Shown: positions 27,117-34,899, counted from the first letter of the stretch. The stretch: DNA of 64,000 bases from Belnapia mucosa (GCF_016775475.1 NZ_JAEUXJ010000010.1:146856-210855), one strand, 5' to 3'. A program made the numbers and translations. The notes: generated by a model not told the origin, from the letters alone.

Positions 27117-28433
27117 TCAAGCGGTCGCTTGCTCCCTTGGGCGCACTCCGCGGACCTCTGCTGGCTCCCATCCGCAGAAGTCTGCCCATTCCTGCATGAG
27201 CGCAGCCCGCTTCTGGAACAGGTCGCCGCGCCGATAAGCTGCCTCAACCTTGTCGCCGATAGTGTGAGCCAGCGCCGCCTCCGATACCGCATGCGGCGTG
27301 CTGGTCGCCTCCTCGCACCAGTCGCGGAAGCTGCTGCGAAAGCCATGGGCGGTGATTGCGGAGCCACTCCGCCCATCACGCCAGCGCGGCGGCTCGCCTT
27401 CCACCTCGGGGTTCATCCGGCGCAGCAGCATGAGCATCGCCATGTTGGACAGCGGCTTGCCCTTCACTTGGCCAGGGAAGACGTAGGTGTCGCCCTTGGC
27501 CGGCCGCAGCGGCGCCATCTGGGCCAATACCCCCAGCGCAGCTGACGAGAGCGGGACACGATGCTCCCGGCCGGCCTTCATACGGCTCGCCGGGACGGTC
27601 CAGACGGCAGCCTCCATGTCGATCTCGGACCACTTGGCGCCCAGGACCTCGCCGCTGCGGCAGGCGGTCAGGATCGTAAACTCAAGGGCACGAGCAGCCG
27701 TCGCGCTGATGCCCTGCAGCGCGCCCATGAATGTCGCAATCTGCTGCCAGGGCAGAGCGGCGTGGTTCTCAACCGTCGCTACCTTGGAGCGCCGCGGCAA
27801 CAGGTGATCGAGATGGCCCCGCCATCGCGCCGGGTTCTCCCCCTGGCGCCAGTTCCGAGCCGTGGCGTAGGAGAGCACCGCCTCGATCCGGCCGCGCACC
27901 CTGGATGCCGTCTCCGGCTTCTCGGTCCAGATGGGCTGCAAGACCCGCAGGACGTGGTCGGTCTCAATCGCGGCTACCGGCAACTCTCTCATGACCGGAT
28001 AGGCGTAGGCCTCCAGCGTGGAGCGCCACTGTGCCCGGTGCTTCTCGTTCCGCCATCCCGCCTCATGGGCGCTGACGTGCATCTCGGCCACATCCCGGAA
28101 GGTGCGAGTCGCGGCCTCGGCAGCCGCCTTGGCCTGCTTTTCTGCTTCCGTAGCGGCTTTCCGTTCCTCAAGGGGGTCGAGCCCTTGCCGCAAGACAGCC
28201 CGGACCTCCTCCGCCCGGATACGAGCCTGGGCTAAAGTCACGCCGTCCCTGCCTTCGGGGTCGCAGGCGCCGAGGCCCATCTCGCGCGCCTTCCCGGACC
28301 GCATGTAGCGAAGGGTCCATTTCGCCGAGCCGGGACCGGCAACGCGGAGGTAGAGGTTACCGCCATCGGCATGAGCGCCGGGCTTGCCCTTCGCCACCAG
28401 CGCCTTAACCGCCGTCGCTGTCAGCTTGGCCAT
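27117..28433 (-). CDS. int: Tyrosine recombinase (site-specific integrase, DUF4102 arm-binding type)
   Basis: A 438-residue P4-family integrase. The N terminus (MAKLTATAVKALVAKGKPG...GGNLYLRV) is the DUF4102 arm-type DNA-binding domain, followed by a SAM-like core-binding domain and the catalytic domain. Catalytic residues are visible as Arg in LTACRSGEVLG, HGFRSSFRDW (HxxR) and the His of LAHTIGD, with the nucleophilic Tyr in VEAAYRRGD. It integrates the element at the tRNA-Ser 3' end. The start is the ATG at 28433; a GTG at 28448 lies inside the right arm-site repeat. It reads away from the right attachment site. Confidence 0.95.
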   Translation of the reverse strand: MAKLTATAVKALVAKGKPGAHADGGNLYLRVAGPGSAKWTLRYMRSGKAREMGLGACDPEGRDGVTLAQARIRAEEVRAVLRQGLDPLEERKAATEAEKQAKAAAEAATRTFRDVAEMHVSAHEAGWRNEKHRAQWRSTLEAYAYPVMRELPVAAIETDHVLRVLQPIWTEKPETASRVRGRIEAVLSYATARNWRQGENPARWRGHLDHLLPRRSKVATVENHAALPWQQIATFMGALQGISATAARALEFTILTACRSGEVLGAKWSEIDMEAAVWTVPASRMKAGREHRVPLSSAALGVLAQMAPLRPAKGDTYVFPGQVKGKPLSNMAMLMLLRRMNPEVEGEPPRWRDGRSGSAITAHGFRSSFRDWCEEATSTPHAVSEAALAHTIGDKVEAAYRRGDLFQKRAALMQEWADFCGWEPAEVRGVRPREQATA

Positions 28434-28442
28434 CGCTCGCCC

Positions 28443-28475
28443 GTCCACAAACTAGGCCACAAATACCTTGTGGAC
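28443..28475. repeat. Right putative integrase arm site with 8-bp inverted repeat
   Basis: GTCCACAA (28443-28450) and TTGTGGAC (28468-28475) form a perfect inverted repeat. Bases 28443-28462 match the left-end segment 12342-12361 at 17 of 20 positions. It sits directly upstream of the integrase start codon, so integrase binding here could both position recombination and repress its own gene. Confidence 0.45.
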
Positions 28476-28593
28476 TGGAGAGGCACAAGCCGGGATGGTG
28501 GGGGACGACGACCTCGGGAGTTTGCCTGGAACACCGTGCCTACCGGGAACTTCAGAGGCACCGCGAGACAACCAGGGACCAGAGTTCGACGGT

Positions 28594-28607
28594 CACCCCA
28601 TCCGCCA
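28594..28607 (+). repeat. attR core (14-bp direct repeat of tRNA-Ser 3' end)
   Basis: An exact copy of the last 14 bases of the tRNA-Ser gene, CACCCCATCCGCCA, about 160 bp upstream of the integrase start. It marks the right end of the island. Confidence 0.7.
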
Positions 28608-28672
28608 GCCTCAACCTGCGATCCTTTCGAACCCACGATGGCAAGTGTAACGGGCGCGCAAGCGCGCCCTTG

Positions 28673-28693
28673 GGGTTCGAATCCCATCCGCCA
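28673..28693 (+). pseudogene. Damaged tRNA 3'-end remnant outside attR
   Basis: GGGTTCGAATCCC followed directly by ATCCGCCA equals the tRNA-Ser T loop and acceptor end with the five bases ACCCC missing. A preceding hairpin, GGGCGCG-CAAG-CGCGCCC (about 28651-28668), looks like a long variable arm. No intact tRNA can be folded. It is best explained as the scar of an older integration at the same or a related tRNA. Confidence 0.55.
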
Positions 28694-28708
28694 TCCGACC
28701 CGTCGCCC

Positions 28709-29875
28709 CTACCCCACCCCCTTCGGCATCTCCCGCTCAATCAGCCGCGCCAGCAGCGCCGCGCCATAGGGAATGGCCGCGTCGTTGAAATTGTAGTGCT
28801 GATTGTGGACCGAGGCGCTGTCGCCATTGCCGACATGCAGATAGGCGCCCGGCACCCGCTCCATCATGAAGCTGAAATCCTCCGAGCCCATGCCCGGCGC
28901 CTTGGTCCTATCGACCTTCCCCTCGCCGACCAGCTCGGCCGCGGCGGCGGCGAACCGCTCGGTCTGTTCCGGGGCGTTGATGGTGGGCGCGAAGATCAGG
29001 CGGAAATCGAGGCTCGCGGTGGCGCCGAAGCCGGCCGCGACGCCTTCCGCCACCCGTGCCAGCCCGGCCTCGATTAGCCCCCGCGCCCGGTCGGAGAAGA
29101 AGCGCGCCGTGCCGGACAGCTTCGCGGTCTGCGGGATGACGTTATAGGCGTCGCCGCCCTGAATCTTCGTCACGCTGACCACCGCGGTGTCCATCGGCGG
29201 CATGTTGCGGGAGACGATGGACTGCAGCGCGGTGGCGATGTGGCAGGCCGCCAGCACCGGGTCGATCCCTGCCTCCGGCCGGGCGCCATGCGATCCCTTG
29301 CCCTCGACGAGGATGTCGAAGAAGGCGCCGCCGGCCGCGGTCGGGCCGCTGCGGATCGCATATTCGCCGACCGGCAGGCCGGGCCGGTTGTGCATGGCGA
29401 AGACCTGGTTGCAGGGGAAGCGCTCGAACAGCCCGTCCTGCAGCATGGCGAGTGCGCCGCCGCAGCCCTCCTCGCCCGGCTGGAAGATGAAATTCACCGT
29501 GCCGTTGAAGGCCCGCGTCTCCGCCAGATACTGCGCCGCGCCGAGCAGCATGGTGGTGTGGCCGTCATGGCCGCAGGCATGCATCCGGCCCGGCGCGGTG
29601 CTGCGATAGGGCAGGTCATTCGCCTCCTCCATCGGCAGGGCATCCATGTCGGCACGCAGCCCGATCGCCGCCTCGCCATTGCCCGAACGCAGCACGCCGA
29701 TCACGCCGGTGCCGCCCACGCCGCGATGCACCTCAATCCCCCATTCCTCCAGCTTGCGCGCCACCAGCTCGGCGGTGCGGTGCTCCTCCATGCCGAGTTC
29801 GGGATGGGCATGGATGTCCCGACGAATGGCGGCGAGTTCGGGCTGGCGGCGGCTGATGGCGTCGAAGGCGGACAT
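28709..29875 (-). CDS. M20 family amidohydrolase (hippurate/N-acyl-amino-acid hydrolase type)
   Basis: A 388-residue cytoplasmic metallohydrolase that removes acyl groups from N-acyl amino acids. Metal-site motifs are MHACGHDGHTTMLLGAA and FIFQPGEEGCGGA, with PGMGSEDFSFM near the C terminus. The GSHGARPEAGIDPV segment belongs to the dimerisation domain. The start is the ATG giving MSAFDAI; the longer frame upstream adds a Gly/Arg-rich tail with no family support. It is the first backbone gene to the right of the island, transcribed toward the island. Confidence 0.92.
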   Translation of the reverse strand: MSAFDAISRRQPELAAIRRDIHAHPELGMEEHRTAELVARKLEEWGIEVHRGVGGTGVIGVLRSGNGEAAIGLRADMDALPMEEANDLPYRSTAPGRMHACGHDGHTTMLLGAAQYLAETRAFNGTVNFIFQPGEEGCGGALAMLQDGLFERFPCNQVFAMHNRPGLPVGEYAIRSGPTAAGGAFFDILVEGKGSHGARPEAGIDPVLAACHIATALQSIVSRNMPPMDTAVVSVTKIQGGDAYNVIPQTAKLSGTARFFSDRARGLIEAGLARVAEGVAAGFGATASLDFRLIFAPTINAPEQTERFAAAAAELVGEGKVDRTKAPGMGSEDFSFMMERVPGAYLHVGNGDSASVHNQHYNFNDAAIPYGAALLARLIEREMPKGVG

Positions 29876-29949
29876 GCGGGTTCCCCGGCTGGACCGGCCG
29901 AGCAGACTGCCGCCGCCGGCGCAAGTCCAGGGGCCATCGCCGCCAGCCC

Positions 29950-29978
29950 TTGACAAGGCGGCATCAATGGGCTGATAT
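29950..29978 (+). promoter_or_regulatory. Candidate sigma-70 promoter for the GGDEF-like gene
   Basis: A consensus -35 TTGACA (29950-29955) is followed after 17 bp by TGATAT (29973-29978), a weak -10. It lies in the 250-bp divergent gap and points toward the gene at 30127. Confidence 0.35.
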
Positions 29979-30126
29979 TCCTATAGAATTTCCGCCTTTC
30001 CCTACCCGAAGGGGGTTTTGTCCGAAACTTGCCGAAAACGTCATCGCGGGTCGTGCCGGTCGGTTAAGCAATCGCCAACCGGGTTCGTCACAATGGAGGC
30101 TCGACCGCAATCCGCAGGACCCGCCG

Positions 30127-30651
30127 ATGATCCCCGCGCCGCTCAGCGACGACCCGAATGGCCGCCACCGCGACCCGGTGACCGGGGCCGCGACCGAGGA
30201 GTCCCTGCTGCGCTTCCTGGATGCGGTGCTGGCCATGGCGGAACCGAACGGGCCGCAGGTCGGGATGCTCTGCCTCGAGGTGGATGGGCTCGACCGGCTG
30301 GCCGCCGCGCATGGCCCCGCCCTGCGGGAGGCGGTGCTGCTCGGCGTCGCCGACCGGATGCAGGAACGCATCCGGATCCAGGACCTGATCGGGCTGGTCG
30401 ATGGGGGCTTGGGCATCTGCCTGGCCGAGATCTTCCCCGCCCAGGCGCATGGCGCGGCCCAGCGGCTGCTGCGGGCGGTGCGCTTGCAGCCGGTGCCGAC
30501 GCCCTTCGGCGCCCTGCCGGTGACCTGCAGCATCGGCCTCGCCCTCAGCCGCGGGCATGAGGAGGATGGGCCGGCGCTGCTCGCCCGGGCGCAAGGGCTA
30601 CGGCGGGCGGCCCGCCGTGCCGGGGGCGATACGGTGGTCACGACGCTGTAG
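30127..30651 (+). CDS. Degenerate GGDEF-domain protein
   Basis: A 174-residue protein with the overall layout of a diguanylate-cyclase domain: DPVTGAATEESLLRFLDAVL at the start, GMLCLEVDGLDRLAAAHG for the metal-binding strand, and a late VTCSIGLALSRG strand. The catalytic GGDEF loop reads DGGLGI, so cyclase activity is unlikely. No sensory domain is attached. It may bind nucleotide or act as a structural relic. The start is the ATG at 30127, since the longer frame upstream runs through the promoter region. Confidence 0.7.
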   Translation: MIPAPLSDDPNGRHRDPVTGAATEESLLRFLDAVLAMAEPNGPQVGMLCLEVDGLDRLAAAHGPALREAVLLGVADRMQERIRIQDLIGLVDGGLGICLAEIFPAQAHGAAQRLLRAVRLQPVPTPFGALPVTCSIGLALSRGHEEDGPALLARAQGLRRAARRAGGDTVVTTL

Positions 30652-30694
30652 CGGGGCCTTCGCCCGGCCGCAGGCTTGGGCCTATGATGCGCGC

Positions 30695-31354
30695 GTGAAC
30701 CTGCTCGCCCCTCCCCGCGCCCGGCTGCCGATCGAGGTTGTCTATGACCTCGTCTGCCCCTGGTGCTATCTTGGCATCCGGCGGCTGCGGCGCATGCTGC
30801 GGTCCCGCCCGGATGTGCTGGCGGAGCTGGTCTGGCGGCCCTTCCTGCTGAACCCTGATCTCTCGCCCCAGGGCGTGCCGCGCCAGGACTACATGGCGCG
30901 GAAATTCGGCGGCGAGGACCGGGCGCGGCGGCTGCACGGCACCATCACCGATCTCGGCCGGGCAGAGGGGATCGAGTTCCGCTTCGACCGCATCCGCCGC
31001 ATTCCGCATTCGCTCGATGCGCATCGGCTGGTCCGCTGGGCCGGTCGCTTCGGCGCCGCCGATGCGGTGGTCGAGGCGATTTTCGAGGCCTATTTCACCG
31101 AGGGCGCGGATATCGGCGACGCTCATGCGCTGGCCGGCATCGCGGCGCATCAGGGGCTGGATGGGCCGCTGGCCCGCCGCTTTCTCTCGACCGTCGCCGA
31201 GGTCGAGGCGGTGCATGCCGACAATCTCCGCGCCCATCGGCTCGGCATCAACGGCGTGCCCTGCTTCGTCGTCGGCGGCCGCAGCGCCATCGCCGGCGCG
31301 CAGGAGCCGGAAGTGCTGGAACGGCTCCTGGACGTGGCGCTGGCTGAGGGTTGA
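30695..31354 (+). CDS. DsbA family FrnE-like oxidoreductase
   Basis: A 219-residue thioredoxin-fold protein with the redox motif CPWC in VVYDLVCPWCYLGIRRL and the late cis-proline segment GINGVPCFVVGGRSAIAGAQ. The helical insertion fits the FrnE/2-hydroxychromene-2-carboxylate isomerase-like branch of DsbA proteins. No signal peptide is seen, so it is probably cytoplasmic. It begins at a GTG 43 bp after the GGDEF-like gene and may share its transcript. Activity could be disulfide exchange or polyketide-related isomerisation. Confidence 0.85.
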   Translation: MNLLAPPRARLPIEVVYDLVCPWCYLGIRRLRRMLRSRPDVLAELVWRPFLLNPDLSPQGVPRQDYMARKFGGEDRARRLHGTITDLGRAEGIEFRFDRIRRIPHSLDAHRLVRWAGRFGAADAVVEAIFEAYFTEGADIGDAHALAGIAAHQGLDGPLARRFLSTVAEVEAVHADNLRAHRLGINGVPCFVVGGRSAIAGAQEPEVLERLLDVALAEG

Positions 31355-31357
31355 GGC

Positions 31358-32368
31358 CTAGCTGACGACGGGCACCCGCCCCTCGATCGGGTATTGCGGA
31401 TCGTTGTAGCCGGGCGTCGAGGGATGTCCGGGCGGCACCAGCCGGTCGACGAGCGCCTCGTCCTCGGCGGTGAAGCGATAGTCGAGCGCGGCCAGGTAGT
31501 CCTCCAGATGCGCCTCGGTGCGGGGGCCGAGGATGCTGCCGGTGATCAGCCGGTTGTTGAGCACCCAGGCGATGGCGAAATGCACCGGGGTGGTGCCAGC
31601 CCGCTCCGCATGCTCGCGGATGGTCTGGGCAATCTCCAGCGACTCCGGACGCAGCTCGGTCTCCAGCATGCGCTTGTCGCGGCGGGCGGCGCGGCTGCCG
31701 GCCTCGGGCTCGGCGCCGGGGCGGTACTTCGCCGTCAGCACCCCGCGGGCGAGCGGCGAATAGGGGAAGATGCCGAGGCCGTAATGGGCGGCGACCGGCA
31801 GCTGCTCCACCTCCGGCTGGCGGTTCATGGCATTGTAATAGGGCTGGGAGACGACGGGCCGGTCGATCCCCGCCTGGTCGCAGAGGCGGCAAATCTCGGC
31901 GATCCGCCAGGAGCGGTAATTGGAGACGCCGAAATGGCGGATCTTCCCCGACCGCACCAGATCCGCCAGTGCCCGCACGGTGGTCTCCAGCGGCGTCGCA
32001 TGGTCCTCCTTGTGGAGGTAGAGGATGTCGATGAAATCGGTGCCGAGGCGGCGGAGGCAGGCCTCCGTCCCCTGGACCACCCATTTGCGGGAGAGGCCAC
32101 CCTCGTTCGGACCCTGGCCGACCTTGTTGGCGATCTTGGTCGCCACCACCCAGGCATGGCGCCGGGCGGCGATGGCCTGGCCGACCACCTCCTCGGACCG
32201 GCCGCCGTTATAGGCATCGGCGGTGTCGAGGAAATTGATCCCGGCCTCGGCCGCACGGTCGATCAGCCGCGCGCTGGTGGCGGCATCGGTCGGGCCGCCG
32301 AACATCATGGTGCCAAGGCAGAATCGGCTGACGCTGAGGCCGCTGCGGCCGAGGGTGCGGTATTCCAT
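31358..32368 (-). CDS. Aldo/keto reductase
   Basis: A 336-residue TIM-barrel NADPH-dependent reductase. The catalytic tetrad positions are visible in FLDTADAYNGGRSEE (Asp, Tyr), VVATKIANK (Lys) and IDILYLHKED (His), with the FGVSNY strand and the SPLARGVL loop. The RxxDKR-like segment (AARRDKRML) fits the AKR11/13-type group. The start is the ATG with GGGAGG eleven bases upstream. Directly before that site lies a hairpin of the dispersed 104-bp repeat, which may act in its leader. The substrate is unknown. Confidence 0.92.
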   Translation of the reverse strand: MEYRTLGRSGLSVSRFCLGTMMFGGPTDAATSARLIDRAAEAGINFLDTADAYNGGRSEEVVGQAIAARRHAWVVATKIANKVGQGPNEGGLSRKWVVQGTEACLRRLGTDFIDILYLHKEDHATPLETTVRALADLVRSGKIRHFGVSNYRSWRIAEICRLCDQAGIDRPVVSQPYYNAMNRQPEVEQLPVAAHYGLGIFPYSPLARGVLTAKYRPGAEPEAGSRAARRDKRMLETELRPESLEIAQTIREHAERAGTTPVHFAIAWVLNNRLITGSILGPRTEAHLEDYLAALDYRFTAEDEALVDRLVPPGHPSTPGYNDPQYPIEGRVPVVS

Positions 32369-32380
32369 GACTAGCCTCCC

Positions 32381-32484
32381 GTTGGACAACGCGCCGCGAT
32401 GCAGGGATCGCGGCGCGGTATCCAACGCATTTTTTTGGTCGCGTGATTCACGCCTTCGGCCCTTCCAGCCTCCGGCGATCACGC
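32381..32484 (-). repeat. Double-hairpin dispersed repeat, copy B (104 bp)
   Basis: Between dadA and the aldo/keto reductase gene. Read on the minus strand it is the same length as, and aligned with, the copy at 47370-47473. Hairpin 1 has end arms GCGTGAT/ATCACGC (32478-32484 and 32441-32447). A GACCAAA linker follows. Hairpin 2 has the core CGCGAT-N6-ATCGCG within a longer stem (32381-32426) and outer arms GTTGGA/TCCAAC. The stretch 32434-32461 matches copy A at 27 of 28 bases. It may terminate dadA transcription or shape the reductase leader. Confidence 0.7.
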
Positions 32485-32520
32485 TCCAGGCGGCCAGTCA
32501 GGCCGCCCCCGGCAGGCCCG

Positions 32521-33780
32521 TCAAGCCGCCGCGTAGCGCGTGAGCGCGAGGTCGTCGGCAGCGATCTCGGGGGTGCGGCCGGTGACGAGGTCCGCCAGCA
32601 GCCGGCCGCTGCCGCAGGCCATGGTCCAGCCGAGCGTGCCATGGCCGGTGTTCAGATGCAGGTTGCGGTAGCGTGTCGGCCCCACCACCGGCGTCCCGTC
32701 CGGCGTCATCGGCCGCAGGCCGGTCCAGAACTGCGCCTGAGCCAGGTCGCCACCATGGGGGAAGAGATCGCCCACCGAATGCGCCAGCGTCTCCCGCCGC
32801 GGGCCGCGGAGCTTCAGGTTGAACCCCGCCAGCTCCGCCGTGCCGCCGACCCGGATACGGTCGCCGAGCCGGGTGATCGCCACCTTGTAGGTCTCGTCCA
32901 TCACGGTCGAGACCGGCGCCGCCGCTTCCTCGGTGACCGGCAGGGTCAGCGAATAGCCCTTCACCGGATAGACCGGGACCTGCACGCCGAGCGGCCGCAG
33001 CAGCGCGGTCGAGTAGCTGCCGAGCGCGACCACGTAGCCGTCGGCGGTGAAGCGGCCCTGACCGGTGGCGACGCCGGTGATGCGGTCGCCCTCGCTCTCG
33101 ATCGCCTGGATGGTTACGCCCTGGCGAAATTCGACCTCCGCCTCGGCCGCCATGGCGGCGAGCCGCTGGGTGAAGACATGCGCATCGCCGGTCTCGTCGC
33201 CTGGAAGGCGGAGGCCGCCGACGAATTTGCCCTCGACTAGGCCGAGCGCCGGCTCGGCGCCGACGCAGCCCTTGGGGTCCAGCAGCTCATAGGGGACATG
33301 GAAGGCATCGAGCACGGCGGTGTCGCCGCCGACCGAGTCGAGCTGCTTCTGGGTGCGGAAAAGCTGCAGCGTGCCCTGGGTCCGCTGGTCATAGGCGATG
33401 CCGGTTTCGTCCCGCAAATCGCGGAGGCAGTCGCGGCTGTATTCCGCCAGCCGCACCATGCGCGCCTTGTTGGTGGCGTAGGCATCCTCGGTGCAGTTCG
33501 CGAGCATCCGCGCCAGCCAGGGATAGAGCCCGCCCTTGGCCTGCGGCCAGAAGACCAGCGGCCGGTGGCGCATCATCAGCCATTTCAGCGCCTTGACCGG
33601 GATGCCCGGGCCGGCCCAGGGGGCGGAATAGCCGGGCGAGACCTGGCCGGCATTGGCGAAGCTGGTCTCCATCCCGGCCGCCGGCTGGCGGTCGATGACA
33701 GTCACCTGGTGGCCGGCGCGGGAGAGATACCAGGCGCTGGTCACCCCGACCACGCCGCTGCCGAGCACCAGAACCCGCAT
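32521..33780 (-). CDS. dadA: D-amino acid dehydrogenase
   Basis: A 419-residue FAD-dependent dehydrogenase of the DadA/DAO family. The dinucleotide-binding motif is VLVLGSGVVGVTSAWYLSRAGHQV at the extreme N terminus, and the C-terminal FAD motif region is TGLRPMTPDGTPVVGPT...LNTGHGTLGWTMACGSG. The NAGQVSPGYSAPWAGPG segment is characteristic of DadA. It deaminates D-alanine and other D-amino acids at the inner membrane, passing electrons to quinone. The start is the second methionine of the frame, immediately before the first beta strand. It is divergent from an Lrp-type regulator that probably controls it. Confidence 0.95.
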   Translation of the reverse strand: MRVLVLGSGVVGVTSAWYLSRAGHQVTVIDRQPAAGMETSFANAGQVSPGYSAPWAGPGIPVKALKWLMMRHRPLVFWPQAKGGLYPWLARMLANCTEDAYATNKARMVRLAEYSRDCLRDLRDETGIAYDQRTQGTLQLFRTQKQLDSVGGDTAVLDAFHVPYELLDPKGCVGAEPALGLVEGKFVGGLRLPGDETGDAHVFTQRLAAMAAEAEVEFRQGVTIQAIESEGDRITGVATGQGRFTADGYVVALGSYSTALLRPLGVQVPVYPVKGYSLTLPVTEEAAAPVSTVMDETYKVAITRLGDRIRVGGTAELAGFNLKLRGPRRETLAHSVGDLFPHGGDLAQAQFWTGLRPMTPDGTPVVGPTRYRNLHLNTGHGTLGWTMACGSGRLLADLVTGRTPEIAADDLALTRYAAA

Positions 33781-33890
33781 CGCCCCCTCCGCCTCATTGT
33801 CCAAACGAGCCTAGGCGTCAGGAGATGCGAATTTCACGCCAGAGCTTCGATGGTCCTGCACAAAGCCTCGAATTTTCGGCATGATCTGCG

Positions 33891-33900
33891 GCGAATTCGC
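33891..33900. promoter_or_regulatory. 10-bp palindrome in the dadA-lrp intergenic region
   Basis: GCGAATTCGC is a perfect palindrome 11 bp before the Lrp-like start codon, with related CGAATTTTCG and GCGAATTTC segments nearby at about 33823-33878. It may be an operator for the Lrp-type protein acting on both divergent genes. Confidence 0.35.
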
Positions 33901-33910
33901 AGAGTCTTCG

Positions 33911-34360
33911 ATGCTCGCCCTGGACGAGACCGACCGCGTCATCCTCCGCCTGCTCCGCGCCGACGGGCGGATGACCAATGCCGACCTCGCCGAGGCGGTG
34001 GGGCTCTCGCCCTCGGCCTGCCTGCGGCGGGTCCGGCTGCTGGAGCATCGCGGCATCATCCGTGGCTATACCGCCCTGATCGAGGAGGCCGCGCCGCGCG
34101 ACCTGGTGGTGGTGATCGTGCAGATCACCCTCGACCGCCAGACCGATGAGCATCTGAAGCGCTTCGAGGAGGCGGTGCGGCGCTGCGCCGAGGTGCGGGA
34201 GTGCTATCTCATGACCGGCATCGCCGACTACCTGCTGCGGGTCGAGGCGCGCGACGCGGCGGATTACGAGCGCATCCATAAGGAGGTGCTCTCCCGCCTG
34301 CCCGGCGTCGCCCGCATCCAGTCGAGCTTCGCCATTCGCACGGTGATCCGGGGGCATTGA
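33911..34360 (+). CDS. Lrp/AsnC family transcriptional regulator
   Basis: A 149-residue regulator with an N-terminal helix-turn-helix (LDETDRVILRLLRADGRMTNADLAEAVGLSPSACLRRVRLLE) and a C-terminal RAM ligand-binding domain (VVIVQITLDRQ... ECYLMTGIADYLLRV). It probably senses an amino acid and controls dadA, which is transcribed divergently from the shared 130-bp gap. The ATG at 33911 gives the family-typical start; an in-frame ATG at 33881 would add ten residues. The stop overlaps the next gene. Confidence 0.92.
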   Translation: MLALDETDRVILRLLRADGRMTNADLAEAVGLSPSACLRRVRLLEHRGIIRGYTALIEEAAPRDLVVVIVQITLDRQTDEHLKRFEEAVRRCAEVRECYLMTGIADYLLRVEARDAADYERIHKEVLSRLPGVARIQSSFAIRTVIRGH

Positions 34361-34899
34361 TGGGACAGGTGGTGGCGGTGGCGCTGGATGGCGCGCATCG
34401 GTTCTCGAAGGGGCTGACGCCCGAGATCACGCTGGTCGAAGGGCTCGGCATCGCCGGCGATGCGCATGCCGGCATCACGGTGAAGCACCGCTCCCGCGTC
34501 GCCCGCGACCCGAGCCAGCCCAATCTGCGCCAGGTCCATCTGCTCCAGGCCGAGCTGTTCGAGGAGGTCGCGGCGGGCGGCTTCCGGGTCGCGCCGGCCG
34601 AGCTGGGGGAGAATGTCACCACAAGCGGCATCGACCTGCTTGGCCTGCCGACGGGGACGCGGCTGCGGCTCGGAGCGGAGGCCGTGGTGGAGGTCACTGG
34701 GCTGCGCAATCCCTGCAGCCAGATCGAGCGTTGGCAACCTGGGCTGCTGGCTGCAGTGCTCGACCGCGACGCCGATGGCAGGCTGGTGCGGAAGGCGGGG
34801 ATCATGGCGGTCGTCGTGACAGGGGGGCCGGTGCGGCCCGGGGATGCGATCACGGTCGAGCTGCCGCCGCCGCCCCACCGGCGGCTGGAGCCGGTCTGA
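34360..34899 (+). CDS. MOSC domain protein
   Basis: A 179-residue MOSC-fold protein, related to the C-terminal domain of molybdenum cofactor sulfurase. The NLRQVHLLQAELFEEV strand-helix, LGENVTTSGIDLLGLPTGTRLRLG and VEVTGLRNPCSQIERWQPG are the family signatures; the Cys in NPCSQIE is the conserved reactive residue. Such proteins act in sulfur or molybdenum cofactor transfer. It starts within the stop of the Lrp-like gene (TGATG) and ends overlapping the epimerase gene, so the three are co-transcribed. Confidence 0.88.
   Translation: MGQVVAVALDGAHRFSKGLTPEITLVEGLGIAGDAHAGITVKHRSRVARDPSQPNLRQVHLLQAELFEEVAAGGFRVAPAELGENVTTSGIDLLGLPTGTRLRLGAEAVVEVTGLRNPCSQIERWQPGLLAAVLDRDADGRLVRKAGIMAVVVTGGPVRPGDAITVELPPPPHRRLEPV

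Larger units (their letters stand above)
12284..28607. mobile_element. Integrated genomic island at tRNA-Ser: glycosyltransferase cargo plus satellite-like replication/integration module
   Basis: The element lies between the tRNA-Ser 3' end and a copy of its last 14 bases at 28594-28607. It carries a tyrosine integrase next to the right end, an AlpA-type regulator, a Toprim protein, an SF3 helicase and a DUF5681 protein, but no capsid, terminase or conjugation genes. The left half is cargo: glycosyltransferases, methyltransferase domains and a radical SAM protein, with visibly lower GC than the backbone, strongest at 17400-21650. The tRNA stays intact because the element supplies an identical 3' end. 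Whether it still excises is unknown. Cargo and replication module might also be two elements joined together. Confidence 0.8.

Noticed and set aside
21957..28433. A complete prophage
   Set aside because: There are no capsid, portal, tail, terminase or lysis genes. Only replication, regulation and integration functions are present, so a satellite or integrative element fits better.
28651..28693. A second intact tRNA gene at the right island end
   Set aside because: The T stem pairs at only three positions and the acceptor strand lacks five bases; no D or anticodon arm precedes it.
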